A stretch of 64,000 bases of DNA from Deltaproteobacteria bacterium (lineage in GTDB: Bacteria > Bdellovibrionota_B > Oligoflexia > Oligoflexales > Bog-1112): positions 20,662-84,661 of the forward strand of contig JACPKR010000072.1 in NCBI GenBank assembly GCA_016186945.1, read 5' to 3'. Each line of letters starts with the position of its first letter. The stretch's first letter is position 1. This document shows, one piece after another, positions 25,787-33,855 of this stretch. The notes under the pieces are model-generated. The model was not told the origin of the DNA. It was given only the letters and a program-made list of their open reading frames with translations, and did no database searches. The position numbers and the translations under genes are program-made.

Positions 25787-26683
25787 TTAAATATCCAAGG
25801 TCCCCTTTTCTTGAACAAAGTTCCTTAATTTCTGGATAATTCGTGTTTCGACCTGCCTGACACGCTCACGGGAAATTTTGTACTTCTCGCCAATCTCCTG
25901 CAGCGTCAACGGATGCTCACTGGTCAGGCGAAGCTCGAAAATCTCCTTTTCTCGCCCTTTCAAAACCTTCTTGAAGTCTTGCAAATACTGAGAAAAAATC
26001 AGCCGCACCTGCCGCTCAGCAAGCATATCGTCAATCGACTGCTCCTCCTTATCGACCAGGAAATCCTCCCGATCGGAAGACGACTCCCCAAAACGTAATG
26101 GTGCGTTCAAAGAAAGATCCGGACCCATCAACCTCTTCTGCATCTCTAAAACGTCCTTCTCTGGAACCTTTAGTCGCGCCGCTATCTGCTTCGGGTCAGC
26201 CGTGTCATACTCAGCCAGAAGACGATCCGTCTCTTTCTGAAGATTGTAGTACAATTTGCGTTGCGCAGCTGTCGTCGCGATTTTCACCTGACTGCGATGA
26301 TCCATTAGATATTTCAATATGTAGGCACGGATCCACCACGCAGCATAACTGGCTAGCTTTACACCTTTGTAAGGGTTAAATTTCTTTACGGCCTGCATCA
26401 GACCGTAGTTACCTTCCTGAATGAGGTCGAGTAGATTTGCTTGCGCACGACAAAATTCGTTGGCTATTTTAACAACTAGGCGCAAGTTCGCTGTAATAAG
26501 ACGATGGGCTGCTTTAATATCACTTTCTTCGTAATGCTGTTTGGCTAGCTCAAACTCTTCCTCAGGCGTCAGAAGAGGATATTTCGCGATCTCCTGAAGG
26601 TAGAGTTGTAACGGCGATATTTTAGCAGGGACTCTCGAACCCGCTAGGACAGGAAGTTTACTCACTGGCTTCAATTCCATCAT
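25787..26683 (-). CDS. rpoH: Heat-shock sigma factor RpoH (sigma-32 family)
   Basis: The 298-residue sigma-70-family protein has region 1.2 (SPLQLYLQEIAKYPLLTPEEE), region 2 with LITANLRLVVKIA and DLIQEGNYGLMQAV and the -10-recognising KGVKLASYAAWWIRAYI block, then the RpoH-box-like QRKLYYNLQK (about residues 142-151), region 3 and region 4 with a helix-turn-helix LTLQEIGEKYKISRERVRQVE. The QRKLYYNLQK segment after region 2 distinguishes RpoH from RpoD and RpoS. It directs RNA polymerase to heat-shock-type promoters. The mRNA start region was not examined for a thermosensor structure beyond the 36-base gap. The diverging lipid kinase gene begins 37 bases away. Confidence 0.93.
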   Translation of the reverse strand: MMELKPVSKLPVLAGSRVPAKISPLQLYLQEIAKYPLLTPEEEFELAKQHYEESDIKAAHRLITANLRLVVKIANEFCRAQANLLDLIQEGNYGLMQAVKKFNPYKGVKLASYAAWWIRAYILKYLMDHRSQVKIATTAAQRKLYYNLQKETDRLLAEYDTADPKQIAARLKVPEKDVLEMQKRLMGPDLSLNAPLRFGESSSDREDFLVDKEEQSIDDMLAERQVRLIFSQYLQDFKKVLKGREKEIFELRLTSEHPLTLQEIGEKYKISRERVRQVETRIIQKLRNFVQEKGTLDI

Positions 26684-26719
26684 TGGTTTGCAAGCAGGCT
26701 AACATTAAAGGATTCCACC

Positions 26720-27655
26720 ATGGCTGGAATTGGCATAATAACAAATCCACATGCTAAATTAAATAAACGAAATCCAGAGCGTTCCAAGCTTCTAAGCTAT
26801 ATTGCAGGTTCCCGTGGAAACCTTGAAATCACTAATAATTTGGAAGACTTAAGAAAGGTCGCCAAACGGTTTTCAGAGCAGAAAATAGACACTCTCGCCA
26901 TAAATGGCGGAGATGGAACCATCAGCCGTACTATAACCGCCTTTATCCACGAATACGGAAATGAAAAACTGCCCGATATCGCTGTCTTACGCGGCGGCAC
27001 TGTGAATGTACTCGCTGATAACCTCAATATAAAAGGTAGCCCTGAACAAATCCTCTACCGCCTCGTCGAAGCTCACTCCCTGCCTTCATACTTGGGCATA
27101 ACGGAACTAAGCACTCTCAAAGTAAATAGCCACTATGGATTCATCTACGGCAATGCAACAAGTTATCGTTTCCTGGAAGCCTTTTATATGAGAAAGACAA
27201 ACCAACTGGGCGTCCTTCTTCTCCTCGCTAGGGTGATCCTCTCATCCATCTATGGAGGAAACCTTTTCAGAAAAACAATCATATCTGAGCCAGTCACCTT
27301 AGAATCTGACAACTCTGCACTTATCTCGCTCGTTGCCCCTTTTCTTTTTTGCTCAACCGTCGAATTTCTGCCACTTAAAATCAGAATGTTCTCCCAAGCT
27401 CAAAAAAACCCTGACAAGTTTCAATGCCTCGCCATCCTTGTTCCACCCCGAAAGGTTCCTCTTCGTCTGCCTGAATTTGCCCTTAACTTATCCAGTACAA
27501 AAAAACATAAGACAGAATTTCTAACGAATAAGCTCGTCATTACAGCAGATTCTCCATCCGCGGCTGCTTATACTCTTGATGGAGAACTCTTCACCCCTCA
27601 AGATAGAAATGTAGAGATTTCTCTAGGCCCGAGGTTAAGATTTATCATCGTCTAG
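26720..27655 (+). CDS. Diacylglycerol/sphingosine-type lipid kinase (LCB5 family)
   Basis: The 311-residue protein has the diacylglycerol kinase catalytic layout: an N-terminal IITNPHAKLNK strand-loop, INGGDGTISRT with the nucleotide-binding GGDGT at 63-67, and AVLRGGTVNVLADNL (about 87-101). The C-terminal beta-sandwich part ends in a Y-x-L-D-G-E-L-F motif. Such cytoplasmic or membrane-associated enzymes phosphorylate lipid hydroxyls with ATP, for example diacylglycerol recycling. AAAGGA lies 7 bases before the ATG. The gene ends 7 bases before amgK, so the two are probably cotranscribed; the substrate is not known from the sequence. Confidence 0.88.
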   Translation: MAGIGIITNPHAKLNKRNPERSKLLSYIAGSRGNLEITNNLEDLRKVAKRFSEQKIDTLAINGGDGTISRTITAFIHEYGNEKLPDIAVLRGGTVNVLADNLNIKGSPEQILYRLVEAHSLPSYLGITELSTLKVNSHYGFIYGNATSYRFLEAFYMRKTNQLGVLLLLARVILSSIYGGNLFRKTIISEPVTLESDNSALISLVAPFLFCSTVEFLPLKIRMFSQAQKNPDKFQCLAILVPPRKVPLRLPEFALNLSSTKKHKTEFLTNKLVITADSPSAAAYTLDGELFTPQDRNVEISLGPRLRFIIV

Positions 27656-27662
27656 GTTTCTT

Positions 27663-28664
27663 ATGAATCAAACACCAGTGCCCCACGACGTGCTGTGTGG
27701 CCTTCTGAAAAGTCAAGATGTTCGCTGTAGCCCCCTATCGGGCGATGGATCGGACCGTACATACTTTCGTGTTAGCTCTTCCGAGCGGGGGGAAACTTAC
27801 CTGCTCATGAAACTGACGGGCAAAGACGCTAAAGCACTGCGCAATGGCTCTTACCCCTGGATAGCATTGGGAAAAACTCTTAAGAACGTAGAAATCTGCG
27901 TTCCCCGTGTTCATTCGATCCTTCCGGAATACGGAACGCTCATGATCGACGACCTTGGCAAAACTATGCTGGAAAAACGCATCCAATCCATCAAAGGCAA
28001 TACAAAGAAACTGTACGCACTCTACGATCAAGGGTTTTCAATTATTTCTAAATTCATGAAAATCGCTCCTGAAAACGATGATTTTTGGAGTTCCAAAACG
28101 TTTGACCACAAATTTCTACAGGACGAGCTTCTGTTTTTTCAAATCCAATACCTGAACTTCTTCCCAACTTTCAATAACAGAAGAGACGCCCTGCTGTTTC
28201 GCCATGAGACGAACTCACTTTGCCACTTTATAGCAAAGCTATCTCGGCATTTCGTCCATCGAGACTTCCATTCACGGAACCTTATGTGCGTAGGATCAGA
28301 GCTAGGGGTGCTCGACTTTCAAGACGCCCGATGGGGACCCGCTGCTTATGATGTCGTGTCACTTTGCTTTGACGCGTATGTCCCGCTTTCCCCGGAAAAA
28401 CGCGAGGAAGTTTTAAACCGCGGCCTCGAATTTTTCGCTAAGAACAATAATCCGGAACTTTCCGAAGAAATCTCGCAATCATGGCGAGCAGTGCTGCTTC
28501 AAAGACAACTGAAAGCAATCGGAAGCTTCGCCTATCTGACGAGGAAAACTAAACGAGATTACGCGCAGTACATAAGCCCCGCACTGAAGATCCTGAACCA
28601 GATAGGCATGGCGGAAGACAAATGGCCCTACCTTGTGAATGACATGGTTCCAAGACTTGTATAG
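27663..28664 (+). CDS. amgK: Aminosugar kinase of the APH fold, probable AmgK
   Basis: The 333-residue protein has the aminoglycoside-phosphotransferase-like kinase fold: GDGSDRTYFRV as the nucleotide loop, a hinge segment MIDDLGKTML, the catalytic HRDFHSRNLM (199-208, Asp201) and the metal site LDFQDARWGP (about 216-225). AmgK phosphorylates the anomeric position of N-acetylmuramic acid and N-acetylglucosamine during peptidoglycan recycling. The assignment rests on the fold and on the next gene being a MurU-type uridylyltransferase, the AmgK-MurU pair known from Pseudomonas. The stop codon TAG lies in an interspersed repeat that also separates it from murU. Other small-molecule kinases of the fold cannot be excluded. 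Confidence 0.8.
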   Translation: MNQTPVPHDVLCGLLKSQDVRCSPLSGDGSDRTYFRVSSSERGETYLLMKLTGKDAKALRNGSYPWIALGKTLKNVEICVPRVHSILPEYGTLMIDDLGKTMLEKRIQSIKGNTKKLYALYDQGFSIISKFMKIAPENDDFWSSKTFDHKFLQDELLFFQIQYLNFFPTFNNRRDALLFRHETNSLCHFIAKLSRHFVHRDFHSRNLMCVGSELGVLDFQDARWGPAAYDVVSLCFDAYVPLSPEKREEVLNRGLEFFAKNNNPELSEEISQSWRAVLLQRQLKAIGSFAYLTRKTKRDYAQYISPALKILNQIGMAEDKWPYLVNDMVPRLV

Positions 28665-28770
28665 TATTTGGGAAAAAGAATTTGTGGAGAGGACCTTTTT
28701 TGAAAAAAAGTTCCCCTCCACACCTCCCCCCAAAAAACTTTAGATATTGAAGTTTTTGAAAAGGGGCTTG
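28660..28770. repeat. Interspersed terminator-like repeat, full copy C
   Basis: About 110 bases closely matching copy B at 18734-18842, again beginning TATAGTATTTG so that it supplies the TAG stop of the upstream gene (amgK). It contains the same hairpins. It is followed immediately by another inverted repeat (TTGGGG..AACTTTTT with AAAAAGTT..CCCCAA, 28768-28806) that is not seen in copy B. Confidence 0.85.
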
Positions 28771-28806
28771 GGGAAATAACTTTTTTCAAAAAGTTTGTCC
28801 CCAAAT
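28768..28806 (+). terminator. Hairpin downstream of repeat copy C, terminator-like
   Basis: Arms TTGGGG / CCCCAA enclose AACTTTTT / AAAAAGTT, a long imperfect stem with internal A and T runs between amgK and murU. It could limit read-through into murU. Confidence 0.4.
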
Positions 28807-28851
28807 TGATTATCTTGAACACTATAGATCTGGCAGAAATAGGGAATTCCT

Positions 28852-29700
28852 TTGCCACAACCACTTAAAGCTATGATTCTTGCCGCAGGGTTTGGCACAA
28901 GGCTGCGCCCCATCACCAACGCTCTTCCCAAGCCACTTGTTCCTATTTCGGGAATCCCCCTCATCTATGTAACCATCAAACGTCTCGCTTTAATGCAAGT
29001 TGATGAAATTTTTGTGAATGGCCATTATCTTTGGGAAAAACTAAAAGCTGCACTCGAGACAATTCCCTTCCCCCATCCCCCCATCACCTTCTCACGGGAG
29101 ACCCCCGAGATTCTGGGGACTGCTGGGGGCATTGGAGCTATCCGGGAATTCTTGAACGGAGAGGACCTTCTCGTTCTTTCGAGCGACATCATTACCGACT
29201 TTGACATTGAAGGTCTCATAGACTGTCACAAAAGATCTAAAGCGTTCGCTACAATGGGTTTACTGAAACCTCGTAGACAAGGGAAAACACCGGTATGGTG
29301 CCTGGAAGACAAGATCATTGGCTTTGGGGAGGATATTGGGTCCCTTGCATGTGGAGAACCAGGAAGTTTTTCTGTAATTCAAATGCTGAGCAATGAATTT
29401 ATCAAGGAAATCCCCGAAAGGGAATATTCCGAAATCATCCCCTTCTATAAGCGTTTTCTTTCCGAAGGGAAAACGATCAAGGCATTTTTCACAGACCCAC
29501 TCTGGTACGACATCGGAGAACCGGCACAGCTCCAAAAGGCAAACCAACACATTCGACAACTCCTCGAGTCCGGAAAGTTACCGCCTCAAATTCCTATTGT
29601 GGAAATTTTAAGTGATTTGCCTAAGTGGAAAGCTGAAGAGGTGACTAAACAACCCGCTTATACAACTGATCATGACGATCAGGAAATTTCTTCTACTTAA
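28852..29700 (+). CDS. murU: MurNAc-1-phosphate uridylyltransferase-type nucleotidyltransferase, probable MurU
   Basis: The 282-residue protein starts at a TTG (28852) with AGGG upstream; an ATG lies 7 codons later. It has the nucleotidyltransferase signature MILAAGFGTRLRPITNALPKPLVP (residues 8-31), a metal-binding DII at the end of strand 4 (VLSSDIITDFD) and a late WYDIGEPAQLQKAN segment, typical of the RfbA/GlmU-like NDP-sugar synthases and of MurU. In the AmgK-MurU route it makes UDP-MurNAc from MurNAc-1-P and so bypasses the MurA/MurB steps. The pairing with an AmgK-like gene favours MurU over a glucose-1-phosphate enzyme. A repeat with terminator-like hairpins separates the two genes. 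Confidence 0.78.
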   Translation: MPQPLKAMILAAGFGTRLRPITNALPKPLVPISGIPLIYVTIKRLALMQVDEIFVNGHYLWEKLKAALETIPFPHPPITFSRETPEILGTAGGIGAIREFLNGEDLLVLSSDIITDFDIEGLIDCHKRSKAFATMGLLKPRRQGKTPVWCLEDKIIGFGEDIGSLACGEPGSFSVIQMLSNEFIKEIPEREYSEIIPFYKRFLSEGKTIKAFFTDPLWYDIGEPAQLQKANQHIRQLLESGKLPPQIPIVEILSDLPKWKAEEVTKQPAYTTDHDDQEISST

Positions 29701-29817
29701 ACCCGCTCCAGTTTTTTAAGCGTTAATAACCTCTGTCGGTATTTACACTTTAAAAACTGCGCCATTCATTAGGTTCATTCAATCTTGCTTTTCAAATTTA
29801 CTCGTAACACAAAAACA

Positions 29818-30639
29818 CTAACTAACGCTTTTTCTATTTTTTAAAAGCACAAAATCTAGTGATTTAACCAAAGGTTCTTTCGTCGAATCTACCAAGACTT
29901 TTGAGTAAAGATCGCTAGAAACAACATAGTAAACAAGTGTTCCGGCCACTAATTTGTTGGGGTTACTAATATGATCGTTGTGTCTCCATAGTAACTTCCA
30001 GTTATCAGCGTTACCGTAAAGTCGCTTGGAAACTTCAGCAAGGTTTTCTCCCTCTTTGACTTCCGTCAAATTTCGTTGTAGGTTTTCATATTTTTTTGCA
30101 AACGCCAAACTTTGCTGGTTGAGTTGGTAGTAAACAAGGTCACCTGGGAAAATTCTGTTTGGGTTTTTTATCTGGGAAATCTCAGCAAGCTCCTTCCAAC
30201 GGCCTAAATCGTTAAAAATGCGCTTGGCAATCCTGCTTAACGTGTCCCCTTTTTGGACAATATAGACCATCTTCGAGCCTTCTTCTGGAAGTCCAGGGGC
30301 CATTCCTATCCCCGCTTTACCCCCAACAAAAACTTCCGTCACGGGACTTGCGGGCACAGCCTCGGGTACTTGGTCTTCCTCGGGTGTTCCCAGATCGTTC
30401 TGGCCAATCTCCTCAACAACGTCGAGAAGCTGGTCCTGTTCTTGTCCTTCTTCGCCTGGCTGCTCAGTCCCAAGCTCTTCCCCTTGAAGACCTTCCTCCT
30501 CCAAAGGTTCGGAGCCTTCTGTTACTTCGAGGCCAGCCTTTTCCTCAGCAGGCTCGGAGGTGGTACACCCCCAAGTCGCTAAAATTGTGAATAGCAGCAG
30601 GGTAAAAAGCCCTTTACCCCACCAGAGACAGTTCTTCAT
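29818..30639 (-). CDS. LysM-domain lipoprotein
   Basis: From the ATG at 30639, which has GGGAGGG just upstream, the protein has 273 residues. The signal peptide ends in ILATWGC, so it is a likely lipoprotein. Residues about 25-110 form a very acidic Glu/Gln/Gly-rich linker. Two LysM-type modules follow: YIVQKGDTLSRIAKRIF..NPNRIFPGDLVYY and EVKEGENLAEVSKRLYG..NPNKLVAGTLVYYV. LysM domains bind peptidoglycan glycans, so the protein probably tethers the outer membrane to the wall. It diverges from the dcw cluster at rsmH. Upstream in-frame starts exist but lack a ribosome site. No catalytic domain is attached. Confidence 0.9.
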   Translation of the reverse strand: MKNCLWWGKGLFTLLLFTILATWGCTTSEPAEEKAGLEVTEGSEPLEEEGLQGEELGTEQPGEEGQEQDQLLDVVEEIGQNDLGTPEEDQVPEAVPASPVTEVFVGGKAGIGMAPGLPEEGSKMVYIVQKGDTLSRIAKRIFNDLGRWKELAEISQIKNPNRIFPGDLVYYQLNQQSLAFAKKYENLQRNLTEVKEGENLAEVSKRLYGNADNWKLLWRHNDHISNPNKLVAGTLVYYVVSSDLYSKVLVDSTKEPLVKSLDFVLLKNRKSVS

Positions 30640-30851
30640 AAGCCCTCCCTTGCTCAAATGGATGAGTGATCGACTTGTGATAGAGATCTCGGTTCCAAAG
30701 ACAATCTCCTTTAGGTACAACGATAGCCCCCTGCCCCCGTTCGCCACAACGGGCATCCTTTTCACTAAACTTGCCTAGCCAACGTGAGAAGGGACGTCTA
30801 TAACTTGTCTGAACATGAAATTTCCGCCTAGTCACACGAGAGGAGTCACCC

Positions 30852-31838
30852 TTGGTTAACAAGGACTTCCAACATCAAAGCGTTCTCGTAGAAGAATCCA
30901 TCGAGGCTTTATCCCTCAGAAAAGGCGATATTGTTGTGGATTGTACCGCTGGAGGTGGCGGTCATGCAGAAAAGATATGGGAACGCATTGCTCCCAACGG
31001 ACTTCTTGTCTGTATAGATAGGGACCCGACCGCTATTGAGTACCTACAAACTCGTTTTTCCAGCCTGATCGAAGAAAAGAAAGTCGTCGTTATCAAAAAC
31101 CGATTCTCACAACTCGAAACTATTAGCAAAATGTTAAACATTTCCGGAAGAGTCGGAGCCATACTTGCGGACCTCGGTGTTTCCTCAGTCCAACTTGACC
31201 AAGGTGAGCGAGGTTTTTCGTTTCTGAAGGATGCCCCCCTAGATATGCGCATGGACCCTTCATCTCATGCACAGTCAGCGGCAGATGTCCTTGCATCCCT
31301 TGATGAAAAGGAACTTGCTGCCATTTTTTTCAAATTGGGAGAAGAAACTCAGGCCCGACAAATTGCTCGAGCAATCGTCAGGGAACGTGAAAAAAATCCT
31401 ATTAAGACAACTCAACAGCTGGTTAACATTGTTACTGCGGTGAAAGGAGTACAAAAGAAAAAAAAACATCCGGCAACACTTGTGTTTCAAGCATTGCGAA
31501 TTTTTGTAAACGAAGAGCTGGAAGAACTTCAGGCTCTCCTGACTCACTCTTTCTCCGTATTAAAACCCCACGGACGCCTGGCTATTATCAGCTTCCAATC
31601 ACTGGAAGACAGGATCGTCAAAACTTTTTTTAAAGAAAAATCAGACAAACTCTCTAATAATATGAATCTCAAGTATCTTCCGGTTAGGGAAGATGACATC
31701 ATCCTTCGCGCTGAAGGACGCATCATCAAACCATTCCCATTGCTTCCCGAAAACGAGGAAATCATATCCAATAAACGCTCCCGGAGTGCTAAACTTAGAG
31801 TAATTGAAAAACTCGGGACAAATGAACCCAAAACGTAA
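30852..31838 (+). CDS. rsmH: 16S rRNA (cytosine-1402 N4) methyltransferase
   Basis: The 328-residue protein (formerly MraW) begins at TTG 30852 with AGGAG 6 bases upstream. It has HQSVLVEESIEAL at the start, the SAM-binding VVDCTAGGGGHAEKIW, LADLGVSSVQLD and DMRMDPS, and the later NEELEEL and FQSLEDRIVKTFF, all hallmarks of RsmH. It methylates C1402 of 16S rRNA in the decoding centre. It is the first gene of the division and cell wall cluster here; the usual upstream mraZ is missing. Its 3' end overlaps ftsL. The 212 bases between it and the LysM gene contain no convincing gene. Confidence 0.96.
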   Translation: MVNKDFQHQSVLVEESIEALSLRKGDIVVDCTAGGGGHAEKIWERIAPNGLLVCIDRDPTAIEYLQTRFSSLIEEKKVVVIKNRFSQLETISKMLNISGRVGAILADLGVSSVQLDQGERGFSFLKDAPLDMRMDPSSHAQSAADVLASLDEKELAAIFFKLGEETQARQIARAIVREREKNPIKTTQQLVNIVTAVKGVQKKKKHPATLVFQALRIFVNEELEELQALLTHSFSVLKPHGRLAIISFQSLEDRIVKTFFKEKSDKLSNNMNLKYLPVREDDIILRAEGRIIKPFPLLPENEEIISNKRSRSAKLRVIEKLGTNEPKT

Positions 31839-32055
31839 AAAGTTATCTGCTGTCCTCGCCACTATATTAATCAGCCTTGCTTTGGCCAATTTCATTAAAA
31901 TACACACAAAACTACAAGCTACTCTCCTTGGTTACGAGATAGGCCGTCTTAAACACCAGGAAGCACTGTATTTAAAAAAAAGAAGTCTTTTAACCATGGA
32001 GCTTGCCAAACTTACAACCAAAGCAAGTCTTTCTGAACTTATAAGGAAGCCATAA
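31822..32055 (+). CDS. ftsL: Cell-division protein FtsL (probable)
   Basis: This small protein (77 residues from the ATG at 31822) overlaps the end of rsmH by 17 bases. A basic N-terminus is followed by a single membrane helix (about LSAVLATILISLALANFI) and then a charged helix with spaced hydrophobics (LLGYEIGRLKHQEALYLKKRSLLTMEL) that fits the FtsL coiled coil. FtsL forms a periplasmic complex with FtsQ and FtsB at the septum. Sequence conservation in this family is low, so the assignment depends on topology and position between rsmH and ftsI. A start at 31804 is also open. Confidence 0.8.
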   Translation: MNPKRKKLSAVLATILISLALANFIKIHTKLQATLLGYEIGRLKHQEALYLKKRSLLTMELAKLTTKASLSELIRKP

Positions 32056-32058
32056 TTT

Positions 32059-33855
32059 TTGATTTACAAAAAAATAAGACGAAGACTTTTCATTTTCTTT
32101 TCCCAAAGGCTCCCATCCCCACGTTTCTATTTCCACCGCGCTCGTATTGTTCATACAGGTTTCATTTGCGTTTTTTTTGTTCTTTTAGCGCGTGGCTTGT
32201 GGCTGCACCTTTTTCCCGCCTCGGAACTTCTGGACACGATTGCCAAGCAACATTATGAACGCAACATCGAACTTTCCCCATACCGTGGGACAATCTATGA
32301 CCATCGCTATGTTCCCCTAGCCATAAGTATCAAGTCACCCTCTCTTGCTGTAAACCCCCGCGTTTTCAACCCTACAAATGATGAAATTAAGAAACTCTCA
32401 AAACTACTGAAAATTTCCCCGGGGAAAATTAAAGAATTGAGGCACAAGAAGAATTATTTTGCCTGGTTAAAACGGAAGGTAGGATTTGAATCCTCCGAAA
32501 AAGTAAGCTCCATGAACATCAAAGGCCTGCATAAATTAACCGAACCTGCACGCTTCTACCCCCAAGGTACCTACGGTGCCCATCTGATCGGATTTGTAGG
32601 TACCGACGACACCGGGCTGTTCGGACTAGAACGAGCACATGAAAAGAAACTCAGCGGTGCAAGCATAAACTCACTTAGACTTAAGGATGCTAAAGGACAA
32701 CCTATTTTCCTAAGCGCCGATTCCGCCCTCCCTCAACAGTCTGGGTTAAACATCGTGCTCACACTAGATAGTGTCGTGCAGGAAATTGCTGAAAAAGCAC
32801 TTGCCAAGTGGACACGACTCGCTCGAGCAAAACATGGCTTTGCCATCGTGTCGGACCCACATACCGGAAGAATCCTCGCACTAGCCAACCAACCTGAGTT
32901 TGATCCCAATAAACCCGTCGGTCTCGATGTCCAGAAAACGATTAACTTTGCCGTTACAGGACTCTTCGAACCTGGCTCAGTCGTTAAACCAATCGTGATC
33001 GCGACAGCGATAGAAAAGAAACTTGTGGGAGAAAATGACGTCCACACCTGTGAGAAAAATGGGAGGCTCAAGATCGATTCCAATAACTTCATCCACGACG
33101 ATCACCCTAAGGAATTCTTGACAACAACAGAAATCATAGTCAACTCCAGCAACATTTGTGCCTACAAGATTGCCAAAAGGTTAGGGAAAAAAGCCCTCTG
33201 GGAAACATACCGATCCTTCGGTTTTGACAGTGGCAACACCATATTAGACCTTCCAGGTGCCACAGCCGGCCGAATTTCCCGTCCCGAAAGCTGGGGCGAG
33301 CTGCGATTTGCCAACATAGCCTTCGGACAAGGGCTTCTCGTCACCGGACTGGAAATGGTCCAAGCGTTCGCTGTTTTTGCGAACGGTGGCAACCTCATCA
33401 AACCCTACCTGATCGAACGTATCGAAAGCGACGACGGAAACATTCTGTTCAGCTACAACACCCTCCAGAAGACGAAGGTGCTTTCCCCAAAAACTGTCAA
33501 CTTTATGCGTAAAGCCCTGGTACGAGTCGTAACGGAGGGAACAGGTACCCTCGCTCAGTCAGACTGGTATACAACGGCAGGAAAAACAGGAACGGCCGAA
33601 AAAGTAGACTCGTCTACCAGACGCTATTCCGCCGAAAAAAGAATCCCCAATTTTGTCGGCTTTGCTCCCGTCAGCGATCCCCATATTCTTGTCTATATTG
33701 CCCTCGACGAACCCAGAGAAAAACCATACTATGGTGGGAAATGGGCTGCCCCTGCCTTTAGTGAAATCGTCACAAAAACTTTAAAATACCTTAATGTTGC
33801 GCCAGATAAGGCCAATCAAGAAAATGAAAAAGAACGTTTAAGCATAAACCAATGA
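32059..33855 (+). CDS. ftsI: Septal peptidoglycan transpeptidase FtsI (PBP3)
   Basis: The 598-residue class B penicillin-binding protein starts at TTG 32059. An N-terminal membrane helix (about 29-50) is followed by a dimerisation domain with RNIELSPYRGTIYDH and the transpeptidase domain. The active-site motifs are SxxK at Ser307-Lys310 (GSVVKP), SxN at 363-365 (SSN) and KTG at 509-511. It crosslinks septal peptidoglycan in partnership with FtsW. No C-terminal PASTA domain is present. It begins 3 bases after ftsL and its last bases overlap murE by 4, implying translational coupling. Confidence 0.96.
   Translation: MIYKKIRRRLFIFFSQRLPSPRFYFHRARIVHTGFICVFFVLLARGLWLHLFPASELLDTIAKQHYERNIELSPYRGTIYDHRYVPLAISIKSPSLAVNPRVFNPTNDEIKKLSKLLKISPGKIKELRHKKNYFAWLKRKVGFESSEKVSSMNIKGLHKLTEPARFYPQGTYGAHLIGFVGTDDTGLFGLERAHEKKLSGASINSLRLKDAKGQPIFLSADSALPQQSGLNIVLTLDSVVQEIAEKALAKWTRLARAKHGFAIVSDPHTGRILALANQPEFDPNKPVGLDVQKTINFAVTGLFEPGSVVKPIVIATAIEKKLVGENDVHTCEKNGRLKIDSNNFIHDDHPKEFLTTTEIIVNSSNICAYKIAKRLGKKALWETYRSFGFDSGNTILDLPGATAGRISRPESWGELRFANIAFGQGLLVTGLEMVQAFAVFANGGNLIKPYLIERIESDDGNILFSYNTLQKTKVLSPKTVNFMRKALVRVVTEGTGTLAQSDWYTTAGKTGTAEKVDSSTRRYSAEKRIPNFVGFAPVSDPHILVYIALDEPREKPYYGGKWAAPAFSEIVTKTLKYLNVAPDKANQENEKERLSINQ

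Noticed and set aside
30640..30851. Possible mraZ upstream of rsmH
   Set aside because: No plus-strand frame of adequate length or with an AbrB-like pattern is present.
30614..30862. Minus-strand frame of 82 residues upstream of the LysM gene, and the 42-residue N-terminal extension of that gene
   Set aside because: Neither has a ribosome site. The lipoprotein leader and GGGAGGG clearly support the start at 30639, and the frame has no recognisable domain.
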